The notes below the pieces were generated by a model. That model did not search any database and had not been told where the DNA came from. It worked only from the letters and a program-made list of their open reading frames with translations. 64,000 nt of DNA from Verrucomicrobiota bacterium (lineage in GTDB: Bacteria > Verrucomicrobiota > Verrucomicrobiia > Limisphaerales > JADJPG01). This document shows, in pieces, positions 1 through 8,600 of this stretch. Within the stretch, counting starts at the first letter, position 1. Each line of letters begins with the position of its first letter. The DNA lies in contig JADJPG010000028.1 in NCBI GenBank assembly GCA_016713365.1, positions 8,152-72,151 on the forward strand, read 5' to 3'. Made by a program: the position numbers and the translations under genes.

Positions 1-2112
1 CGGATGCAGAACTTCCCACGGCCCGACCCGGTCGCCGCGTTTCACGCGTCGCAGCAAATCCGGCATGTTTTCAAAAATGCGGATCGCATCTCGATACGCT
101 CCCGAGCGGAACTGAACTTCGCTGGTGACCACTTGCCGCGGCGGGAACCGTTCTCGAATCAAGGCCGCGCCGCCCACGCTGTTCACATCGCCATGGGTCA
201 GCAGCAGAGCCGACGGCCGATTGATCCCCTGCCCTCGCAAGAATGGTTTCAGCGCAAACTCAGCAGACGATTCGTTTCCGCAATCGATCAGCAGATCCGC
301 TCCACCTCCGGCGGGACGGAAATAAGCCGCATCGCCGCTGCCCAGCGGAACCAACGTCAGATGGGCGACCGCGCGCTCCGAACGCCACGTCCACAGTGTC
401 ATCGCTCCCAAAACCAGAATCGCAGCCGCCGACCAGACCCGCCAACGCGGCCGAAATAACCATCCCGCCGTCACCGCAATCAGCACCGCGTAATAGAGTA
501 GGAAGAAGCTCGCGGACGGAGTGCCCACGTGAACGCAGGCACCCGGAATCTGCGCCGACCATTCGCTCAAGCGGATCATCAGCAACATGAAGAGCCACGC
601 CGCGTGATTGAAGAGTTCGCCCACGAACGGAACGAGACTACCAACGGTCATGCTCGCGAGATTGCACGCCAGCGCGACGCTACTGAGCGGAACGACGATG
701 AGATTTGCCAGCAGACTGATGGGCGTCAGCAGATGAAAATAGTAGGCGATAACCGGAATCGAACCCAGCCACGCGGCAAGCGACGTTGCCGACGCGCGAA
801 ACAGGTAACGAACCGGCCAGCCAATCCAGCGTTGCCACCGGGGCCGAAGCTCATCCGGCAACAGCGGATCCGGGAAGACCAGCGATGCCCCCGGCACTCG
901 CGCCACGAGCCAATCGCGGACGGGATGCGCCGTCTGTGACGTTGGCTCCGAGTTCTCGGGTTCCAGCAGCGGTCGATGAATCGAGTCAAACAACGGCGTG
1001 AGCAGCGCCAAGCTGAACACAACGAGGAATGAGAGTTGGAAGCCGGCTTGAAAGATCTGTTGCGGATCCCAGAGCAGAATGATGAACGCCGCCCCGGCGA
1101 GCGAATTCAGCAGATCACTCGGGCGCTTCAATGCCCATCCGGCGATCACCACGGTCATCATGATGGTCGACCGAACGGCGGACGCCTGCCAGCCCGTCAC
1201 ACCGGCATAGAACCAGATGAGCGGAATGACAATCCACGCACACCACGTCCGCGGCACGCGGCAGACTTTCAGCAGCGCCACCAGCAAACCCGCAATGAGC
1301 GCGACGTGCAGTCCGCTGATGGCGAAAACGTGCATCGTTCCGGAACGCATGAACGGTTCCGCCACTTCACCGCTCAGCGCCGTCTTCCAGCCCAGCGTCA
1401 TCGTCCACAAGAGTTGCAGCGGCTGATCTTCAACGGGCAGTCCACGAGCCAAGGCCTTCTTCGCCCAATCACCGAAACGGTCGGCGACCGGACGTCGATC
1501 ACTCGGCATCGCAGCTGAACCGAGCCGCCAGTCGTTGGTGGATTCGACCTGAAGCTGGTAGTAGATCCCCTGCCTCGCCAGGAACGCCCGGTAATCGAAC
1601 ACGCCCTCCGCCACTGCTCGCCGCGGCAACTGAAGAACGCCTTCGACCTGGATGCTTCTCCCTCCGAAGAATTCCGGCGCCACCACACCCGGCGTGCTGA
1701 TGGTCACTCGTCCGCTCGCCGGTCGCCATCCGCCACGTTTGGTGTGAACCGACTCCACGTCGACCCGTCCGATGGTTCGCCAGACGATCTCCTCCTGCTG
1801 CTCGTAGACCCGGTGGTAGGGCGTTTCGACGAGCCGGCCGCGAATGGTCGCAATCTCCGCGCGCTCACCGAGAACCACCCGCAAATCATCTGGAGCAAGG
1901 ACGGCCTTTCGTTGGGCGAGATTCGCCGCGCCGACCGTGAAGACAAAAAACCAGAGGAGAATTGGGCGCGCACGAAGCCATCCCAAAGCAGCAACTCCGA
2001 GAATCAGGCTGAGCGCGAGCAGCAGGAACGGAGACGGGAGCGTCGCGAACAGATCTGCCAGGACGATTCCAGCCGAGTAGATCAACGCCACCGTTAACAG
2101 CGGACGCGCCAT
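1..2112 (-). CDS. comEC: ComEC/Rec2 family DNA-uptake channel, 3' end cut by window
   Basis: An open minus-strand frame of 704 codons runs from an ATG at 2112 to the window edge without a stop. It encodes the inner-membrane channel that brings single-stranded DNA into the cytoplasm in natural competence. N-terminal membrane segments and a DUF4131-type region come first. The competence domain follows, with the hallmark FAISGLHVALIAG and then several hydrophobic helices. The C-terminal part begins a metallo-beta-lactamase-like domain: LVPLGSGDAAYFRPAGG, then a DCGNE segment and LLLTHGDVNSVGG. This is the DUF4131-Competence-MBL order of the family, whose members are about 700-850 residues, so little is missing. 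The gene starts 6 bp after the vanZ-like stop, suggesting co-transcription. No other competence gene is in view. Confidence 0.9.
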   Translation of the reverse strand, partial: MARPLLTVALIYSAGIVLADLFATLPSPFLLLALSLILGVAALGWLRARPILLWFFVFTVGAANLAQRKAVLAPDDLRVVLGERAEIATIRGRLVETPYHRVYEQQEEIVWRTIGRVDVESVHTKRGGWRPASGRVTISTPGVVAPEFFGGRSIQVEGVLQLPRRAVAEGVFDYRAFLARQGIYYQLQVESTNDWRLGSAAMPSDRRPVADRFGDWAKKALARGLPVEDQPLQLLWTMTLGWKTALSGEVAEPFMRSGTMHVFAISGLHVALIAGLLVALLKVCRVPRTWCAWIVIPLIWFYAGVTGWQASAVRSTIMMTVVIAGWALKRPSDLLNSLAGAAFIILLWDPQQIFQAGFQLSFLVVFSLALLTPLFDSIHRPLLEPENSEPTSQTAHPVRDWLVARVPGASLVFPDPLLPDELRPRWQRWIGWPVRYLFRASATSLAAWLGSIPVIAYYFHLLTPISLLANLIVVPLSSVALACNLASMTVGSLVPFVGELFNHAAWLFMLLMIRLSEWSAQIPGACVHVGTPSASFFLLYYAVLIAVTAGWLFRPRWRVWSAAAILVLGAMTLWTWRSERAVAHLTLVPLGSGDAAYFRPAGGGADLLIDCGNESSAEFALKPFLRGQGINRPSALLLTHGDVNSVGGAALIRERFPPRQVVTSEVQFRSGAYRDAIRIFENMPDLLRRVKRGDRVGPWEVLHP

Positions 2113-2118
2113 GGTTCC

Positions 2119-2628
2119 TCACCATTTCCGTCGACGCCGGCCAGCCCACCACAGCAACCAAATGGCGAATGCCGCTCCCGCACAATCGATCGACACGTCG
2201 CGCAAACTTCCCTCGCGAGACGGCACATACGATTGGTGCCATTCATCACTGATGGCAAAGGCGGCCGCTCCGAGAAACGCAAACGCCGCATGACTCCGCA
2301 GCCACGGCAGTGAGTCGTCGCGAAGGGGCTTTCGTCGGGCTCTCCACAACAGCGCCGCGAGGATTCCGTATTCGGTGAAGTGAGCACACTTCCGAATGAC
2401 GAGCTGAATGGAGCGGATGGTTTCGTCCGGGATGTCGGGGTTGAACCAGCGAAGAATCGGTCCGATGATGCGCGAGGTGTTCTGGGTGGAACCGGCGTTG
2501 GTGGACATCCCGAAGATGATGAACATCCAGACCAAGACCGGCAGCCAGTAACGCAGAAAGGTAATCCACGCAGACGGGGAGGAACTTTTCCCTGTGGCAA
2601 CTGGCGAGGAAGAGGCCGCGGTTTTCAC
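2119..2628 (-). CDS. VanZ-like family membrane protein
   Basis: A 169-residue integral membrane protein with about four hydrophobic segments, near residues 22-42, 85-97, 110-125 and 150-163. Two VanZ-family hallmarks are visible: RKCAHFTEYGILAALLWR, and the later DEWHQ followed by PSREGSLRDVSID. VanZ proteins occur widely outside glycopeptide-resistance clusters and their function there is not established, so no resistance role is claimed. It lies between the HPr gene (27 bp upstream) and comEC (6 bp downstream) on the same strand, which suggests one transcript. Confidence 0.85.
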   Translation of the reverse strand: MKTAASSSPVATGKSSSPSAWITFLRYWLPVLVWMFIIFGMSTNAGSTQNTSRIIGPILRWFNPDIPDETIRSIQLVIRKCAHFTEYGILAALLWRARRKPLRDDSLPWLRSHAAFAFLGAAAFAISDEWHQSYVPSREGSLRDVSIDCAGAAFAIWLLWWAGRRRRKW

Positions 2629-2655
2629 AGAGGGCCGATCGGAGTCGGAGGAAGG

Positions 2656-2952
2656 CTACTCCTCGTCAAACTTGCGCTTGATGAGCAGTTCGATCTCGAC
2701 GACCGCTTTTGCTGCGTCGTGACCATCCGCTTCGATCAGGAGTCGGCTGCCCGGGCCGGCGGCGAGCATCATCAAGCCCATGATGCTTTTGCCATTCACC
2801 TTCTCGCCGTCCTTTTCCACGAAGACATCGCAGTCGAACCGATTCGCCGTCTTTACAAACAACGCCGCCGGCCGGGCGTGAATGCCCAGCTTGTTCAGCA
2901 CAATCAGTTCTTTTGTGATTCGGATGCTATCCGCTTTCTTCGTCCCGCTCAT
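2656..2952 (-). CDS. HPr-family phosphocarrier protein
   Basis: A 98-residue HPr protein. The catalytic His sits at residue 25 in GIHARP, and Ser56 in GKSIMGL corresponds to the regulatory Ser46 of Gram-positive HPr. The length is slightly above the family norm (85-90) because of about ten extra N-terminal residues. HPr relays phosphate from enzyme I to sugar-specific or nitrogen-related PTS proteins in the cytosol. No enzyme I, EII or HPr kinase lies nearby, so this could be a regulatory (PTS-Ntr) HPr as in many Verrucomicrobia. The gene is 81 bp downstream of a small membrane protein gene and just upstream of the vanZ-like gene. Confidence 0.9.
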   Translation of the reverse strand: MSGTKKADSIRITKELIVLNKLGIHARPAALFVKTANRFDCDVFVEKDGEKVNGKSIMGLMMLAAGPGSRLLIEADGHDAAKAVVEIELLIKRKFDEE

Positions 2953-3033
2953 TTTGTGCAGAGCGTAAGCCTTTCAATTCGCTCCTGCCAAACGAAAACG
3001 TTCTGTCGCCGGCCGGATGAAGTCGAACCGAGG

Positions 3034-3354
3034 TTACTTTTCTGTCAGAGACCCATCGGCGCGTTTGCCCGGACGCTTGATGTCGCGCATGGCGCGGCGC
3101 AAGGAGGAGGCGCGTTCCAATCGGGTTTCCCGCAGGACGCCGCGGACGGAGAGGATCCCAAAAAACACCGCCGTGATCGCGAGGGCGAAGCAAACGCCCC
3201 AGAAGATGGCGAAGGCGATGCCGGAGAGGCGATCGTTCAAAACCAACTGCCCCCACATCATCATCGCAAACGACAATGCGAGAAAGAACATCCCCCGCCA
3301 TCGCTGCATCGGTTCCGGACTGTTGGTCATGGCGAAACCATACATCGAGTTCAT
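3034..3354 (-). CDS. Small two-helix membrane protein, unknown function
   Basis: A 106-residue protein not assigned to a family. Two hydrophobic stretches, around residues 20-37 and 46-70, are followed by a strongly basic, Arg-rich tail that should face the cytoplasm. The start is taken as the ATG at 3354, but in-frame ATGs at 3345 and 3330 are also possible. It is upstream of and co-oriented with the HPr gene (81 bp gap). Confidence 0.55.
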   Translation of the reverse strand: MNSMYGFAMTNSPEPMQRWRGMFFLALSFAMMMWGQLVLNDRLSGIAFAIFWGVCFALAITAVFFGILSVRGVLRETRLERASSLRRAMRDIKRPGKRADGSLTEK

Positions 3355-3588
3355 CGTGAACCCGAATAGATTTCCCGGTCGCCCGATACCTGTCGTGAGG
3401 ATCGTAGAGTTACGACCGTCCGCCGCGGTTTTATGGATTCACGCCTACCAAGGGCTCGCAACCAGCGTTGACCAGGGGAAACCACAGATTGCCCATTGCA
3501 CCATGAAGAACTGTCCGCAATAGTCTCTTTCGGAACGCTCCCGCCGGGAGCAATGCACCAGAGCACCAAACGTTTACAGACTCCGCTT

Positions 3589-3981
3589 ATGCAACTCGCC
3601 ACTCAACTCGCCCTGTTCCTCGACAACCGTCCCGGCACCTTTGGCCGCGTCTGCAAGGCCCTCAGCGCCGCCAAAATCAACATCTACGCCGTGTCCACCA
3701 GCGACACCGTCGATCACAGCGTGGTGCGAATGGTCGTCAGCGATCCGCGCAAGGCGATGGTGATTTTCGAAGAGCACGGCACCCTCGTGGTCGACACGGA
3801 AGTTCTCTTGATTGAAGGAAACAACAAAGCCGGTTCGCTCGCCAAAATCTGTGACAGGCTCGCCGAAGCGAAAGTGAACATCGAATACGCCTACTGCGCG
3901 ACGCCTCCCGACGCGAAAAAAGGTCTTCTCATCCTTCGCGTCGACAATGCCAAGAAAGCGATGAAAGCGCTCAACTCGTAA
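3589..3981 (+). CDS. Tandem ACT-domain protein
   Basis: A 130-residue protein made almost wholly of two ACT modules. The first starts at QLALFLDNRPGTFGRVCKAL; the second contains NNKAGSLAKICDRLAEAKVN. ACT pairs bind amino acids and act as free-standing regulatory subunits. The ligand cannot be read from sequence. The frame is open further upstream (ATGs at 3496 and 3553), but that extension is low in complexity and lies outside the fold, so the ATG at 3589 is preferred. There is no catalytic domain. The nearby glutamate synthase operon makes an amino-acid sensing role plausible but not demonstrated. Confidence 0.75.
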   Translation: MQLATQLALFLDNRPGTFGRVCKALSAAKINIYAVSTSDTVDHSVVRMVVSDPRKAMVIFEEHGTLVVDTEVLLIEGNNKAGSLAKICDRLAEAKVNIEYAYCATPPDAKKGLLILRVDNAKKAMKALNS

Positions 3982-4038
3982 CGGGCGGCCGATGATGCAT
4001 CGGACGCTGCGGTTCGCACCAAGTCGTTCAATCGCTCC

Positions 4039-5484
4039 ATGCCACGGCTGCTGCTTTACGAGATAAATACCCGGTGCTGGTTGCGGCAATTGAGCCGGCG
4101 CTGCGGACGAGAGATTCAACTGGGCAACGTCCCCGACTCGGAGTTCGACTCCTGGAGAAAGATCGGCGTCACGCATCTATGGCTGATGGGCGTCTGGTCG
4201 ACCGGACCGAAAAGTCGTCAGGCATTTCTCGATCTGCCCGACACCGAATCCCGCCTTCGAACTGCCCTGCCCGACTGGGCGCCTCCCGATGTCGTTGGTT
4301 CGCCGTATGCCATCTCAAGCTACAGCGTTCCGGAGGTTCTCGGCGGCGAGACCGGTTTGCAGCGCTTCCGCACCACTCTCAATGAGCGCGGGATTAAACT
4401 GATCCTCGACTTCGTTCCGAATCACTTGGGTCTCGATCATCCCTGGCTCTCGGAACGCCCGGAATTCTTCGTCCAAGGCACGCAGCCCGCACCGGGATTA
4501 TTCCCCGTCGGCGAAACCAGTGAACAGCGCTGGCTCGCCCACGGAAAGGATCCCTATTTCCCGGCGTGGGTCGACACCGCCCAACTCGATTTGCGACTGG
4601 CGTCCACGCAGGAGGCGGTCGTTGCCGACCTGCGGCGGATCTCGGAACGATGCGACGGCGTCCGTTGCGACATGGCAATGCTCGCGTTGAGCGACATCTT
4701 CGAATCGACTTGGCGGCATCTTCCACCGCATGGCCCCAGAGCCAGGACCGAGTTTTGGATCCGGGCCATTACCGCCGTGCATCGCGAAGAATTCCAGTTC
4801 ATCGCCGAAGCATACTGGGATCTCGAACCGCGCCTCCTGGATCTCGGTTTCGATTTCACCTACGACAAGCGGGTGACGGACTTCATCGTCAACCAGCAAT
4901 GGGGAAATCTTCGCCGTCATCTTGCGAATCGCGACGAGAACGTTCTCCGCCGCAGCATACATTTCCTCGAGAACCACGACGAACCACGCATCGCGAGCCA
5001 GCTTACGCTGGAACGGCACGCCCTTGCGGCGTTTCTCATGAGCGCCCTGCCGGGAATGTGGCTGGTTTTCGACGGACAACTTCAAGGCGCCGCCCTCCAT
5101 GCGCCCGTACAACTCGCCCGCACTCCGGACGAAGCAATCGTTCCGCCGATCGCAACGATGTATGAGAAACTCCTCGCAGCGTTTCAAAGCAAGTGCGCCG
5201 GCCATTCCACGAGCCAACTAATTCAATCCGACCCCATCATCGCCGTGCACTGGGAGATCTCGGAAGACAACCACGTTCTTGCACTCATCAACGGCGAAGA
5301 CGCGGAGCACCAAACCAGCATCGAACTGCCGTTCCCTCCCAAATCGGGCGACGCTTGGAGCCTTAACGTCGTCCTGATCGGACCGTCCGGTCGCACGACG
5401 CAGTCCGAGCTGGATAAAGGTTCAATCAAAACCCTGCTCCCTCCCGAAAGCTTTGAGTTGATCGCGTTTTGCCGCATCAAATAA
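4039..5484 (+). CDS. GH13 alpha-amylase-family glycoside hydrolase
   Basis: A 481-residue protein with the four conserved GH13 regions: I at DFVPNH (124-129), II at VRCDMAM with the predicted nucleophile Asp211, III at AEAYW with the acid/base Glu257, and IV at ENHDEP with His313-Asp314. All three catalytic acidic residues are present. A C-terminal beta domain follows (about 400-481). There is no signal peptide, so it probably acts in the cytoplasm on alpha-glucans or trehalose/maltose-type sugars; substrate specificity cannot be assigned. The start ATG is 57 bp after the ACT gene. No glycogen genes are adjacent. Confidence 0.85.
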   Translation: MPRLLLYEINTRCWLRQLSRRCGREIQLGNVPDSEFDSWRKIGVTHLWLMGVWSTGPKSRQAFLDLPDTESRLRTALPDWAPPDVVGSPYAISSYSVPEVLGGETGLQRFRTTLNERGIKLILDFVPNHLGLDHPWLSERPEFFVQGTQPAPGLFPVGETSEQRWLAHGKDPYFPAWVDTAQLDLRLASTQEAVVADLRRISERCDGVRCDMAMLALSDIFESTWRHLPPHGPRARTEFWIRAITAVHREEFQFIAEAYWDLEPRLLDLGFDFTYDKRVTDFIVNQQWGNLRRHLANRDENVLRRSIHFLENHDEPRIASQLTLERHALAAFLMSALPGMWLVFDGQLQGAALHAPVQLARTPDEAIVPPIATMYEKLLAAFQSKCAGHSTSQLIQSDPIIAVHWEISEDNHVLALINGEDAEHQTSIELPFPPKSGDAWSLNVVLIGPSGRTTQSELDKGSIKTLLPPESFELIAFCRIK

Positions 5485-5578
5485 AGCGGTAAATCTACTC
5501 ATGCGATTACGTCCGTTTAATGCCTCATTTTCTTCATTCAAACACCTACTAAAGACCGAAGATTTTCGCAGAGATCTA

Positions 5579-5606
5579 TTGCACTACTCGACCAGCTCTG
5601 TAAAAA
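5579..5606 (+). promoter_or_regulatory. Possible sigma70-type promoter for gltBD
   Basis: TTGCAC (5579-5584) is followed after 16 bp by TAAAAA (5601-5606), in the AT-rich gap between the GH13 gene and gltB. The -10 match is poor, so this is only a candidate; it would give a leader of about 50 nt before the ATG at 5666. Confidence 0.25.
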
Positions 5607-5665
5607 ATCACGAAATTTAGTACCGAGTGATCGGTACCAACAGATGTCAGCGCGAAAACCAACTG

Positions 5666-8600
5666 ATGAGCACTAGCAATTCGCAGAATCGCGGCACCCA
5701 AACCACCCGCGTCAGCCCTCCCGGCCCCCAAGGCCTATACGATCCTCAGTTCGAACACGAAGCCTGTGGCGTCGGGTTCGTCGCCAACATTAAAGGCCGC
5801 AAATCCCACACGATCATCGAGCAGGCCATCCAGGTGCTCCTGAACCTCGATCACCGCGGCGCGTGCGGCTGCGAAATCAACACGGGCGACGGCGCCGGCA
5901 TCTTGATCCAGATGCCGCATGAGTTTCTCAAAACAGCAGCGAAGGCTGCCGGCATTGCGTTGCCGAACTTCGGCGAATATGGGGTCGGCATGGTCTTCCT
6001 CCCGCCGGACGCGAATGAACGTCGCGAAGCCGAACGCCTTTTCGAACGCATCGTCGTCGAAGAAGGACAACGGCTCCTCGGCTGGCGCGACATTCCGACG
6101 AACAACAGTTCGCTCGGCGAAACCGCGAAGGCCAGCGAGCCGTTCATGCGCCAGATTTTCATTGGCCGCAATCCGAAGCTCACCGACGACATGGCGTTCG
6201 AGCGCAAGCTCTACGTCATCCGCAAGCGCGCGGAGAACACCATCCGCTACGGCAAGATTCCGGGCGGGAATTTCTTCTACGTCGCGAGCCTGTCCTACAA
6301 GACGCTGATCTATAAAGGCATGTTGATGCCGGCGCAGGTTGATGCGTATTACCCCGACCTGAAGGATCCGTCGATGGTCACCGCGCTCGCGCTGGTGCAT
6401 TCGCGTTTCTCGACGAACACCTTTCCCAGCTGGGAACGTGGTCATCCGTATCGCTACATGGCGCACAACGGAGAAATCAACACGCTCCGCGGCAATATCA
6501 ACTGGACTCGCGCTCGCGAAGCCATGATGCAGTCCGATCTATTCGGCGAAGACCTGAAGAAAGTTTTCCCCATCATCAACACCGACGGTTCCGACTCCGC
6601 AATGTTCGACAACGTGCTCGAACTCCTTGTCCTCGGCGGCCGCTCGTTGCCGCACGCGATGATGATGATGATTCCCGAGCCGTGGGCGAATCACGAGTCG
6701 ATGAGCGACGAGAAGAAGGCGTTCTACGAATTCCACTCGTGCCTGATGGAACCGTGGGACGGTCCGGCCTCCGTCGCCTTCACCGACGGTAAGAAGATCG
6801 GGGCTTCGCTCGATCGTAACGGTCTCCGCCCGTCGCGTTACTACGTCACAAAGGATGACCTCGTCATCATGGCGTCGGAAGCCGGCGTGCTCGAAGTCCC
6901 GCCGGAAAACGTCCTCTACAAAGGGCGTCTCCAGCCCGGCCGCATGTTCTTCATCGACACCGAGGAAGGCCGCATCGTCGCCGACGAGGAGATCAAGAAT
7001 AAGATCGCTGCCGAACATCCGTACCGTCAGTGGCTCGATCAGCACATGATCGAACTCGGCAAACTGCCAGAACCGCCGCACCTGCCCGAGCCGAGCCACG
7101 AAACTGTGCTCCAGCGCCAGCAGGCGTTCGGTTACACGTTCGAGGACTTGCGCCTGCTCATGGTTCCCATGGCGCGCGACGGCGTGGAAGCCATCGGGTC
7201 GATGGGCACGGACACTCCGCTGGCCGTTCTTTCGGACAAGCCGCAGAACCTGTTCAACTACTTCAAGCAGCTCTTTGCGCAGGTCACGAACCCGCCGATT
7301 GATTGTATCCGCGAGGAGATCGTCACGTCAGCTGAGACGACCATTGGCTCCGAGAAGAACCTGCTCAAGGCGATGCCCGAAAGCGCGCACTTGATCGAGC
7401 TCAAGGCTCCCGTCCTCACCAACGAGGAAATGGCGAAGCTGCGCCACATCAACACGCCCGGCTACAAGTCCACCACCCTGCCCATCCTATACAAAGCGTC
7501 GGAAGGCGCGAAGGGCCTGGAGAAGGCGATGACCGAACTGTTTGCCGCGGCCGACAAGGCCATCGCGGACGGCTTCAACATCCTGATCCTCTCCGACCGC
7601 GGCATCGACCACGACAACGCGGCGATTCCCTCGCTGCTCGCCGTCGCCGGCCTGCATCATCACCTGATTCGCAACGGGACACGCACCCGCGTCGGACTCG
7701 TGCTCGAATCCGGTGAGCCCCGCGAAGTGCATCACTTCTCGCTGCTGATCGGTTACGGCTGCGGTGCGATCAATCCATACGTCGCGTTCGAAACCATCGA
7801 CGACATGATCCGCCAGGGCATGTTGAAGAACATCGACCACAAGACGGCCTGCAAGAACTTCGTGAAGGCGGCGGTCAAGGGCGTCGTGAAGGTCATCTCG
7901 AAGATGGGCATCAGCACCATCCAGAGCTATCGCGGCGCGCAGATCTTCGAAGCAGTCGGCCTGTCGAAGGCGGTCGTGGACAAGTATTTCACCTGGACCG
8001 CCACGCGCATTGAAGGCGCCACGCTGGATGTCATCGCGAAGGAAACGGAAATCCGCCATCGCCATGCGTTCCCGGATCGCCAGGTCAACGGGCACACGCT
8101 TGATGTGGGCGGCCAATATCAATGGCGTGCCGAGGGCGAATTGCACCTGTTCAGCCCGCAGACCGTGCACAAGCTCCAGCACGCCGTCCGCACCGCGAAT
8201 TACAACACCTTCAAGGAATATTCCAAGCTGGTGGACGATCAGCTGAAGAAGCACTACACGCTGCGCGGCCTGCTTGATTTCAAGCCCGCGACTCCGGTGC
8301 CCATTGAAGAAGTGGAATCGATCGAATCGATCCTCAAGCGTTTCAAGACGGGCGCGATGAGCTACGGCTCCATCAGCAGCGAGGCGCACGAGGCGCTCGC
8401 CATCGCCATGAACCGCATCGGCGGCAAGAGCAACACCGGCGAAGGCGGCGAAGATCCCGCGCGCTTCACCTGGACCAACGAACAGGGCGATTCCAAGAAC
8501 TCGGCGATCAAGCAGGTCGCGAGCGGTCGCTTCGGCGTGACGAGCCACTACCTCGTCAACGCGAAGGAAATCCAAATCAAGATGGCTCAGGGCGCGAAGC

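Noticed and set aside
2119..2628. Glycopeptide-resistance role for the VanZ-like gene.
   Set aside because: The VanZ fold is widespread, and no vanHAX or other resistance genes are present; the neighbours are HPr and comEC.
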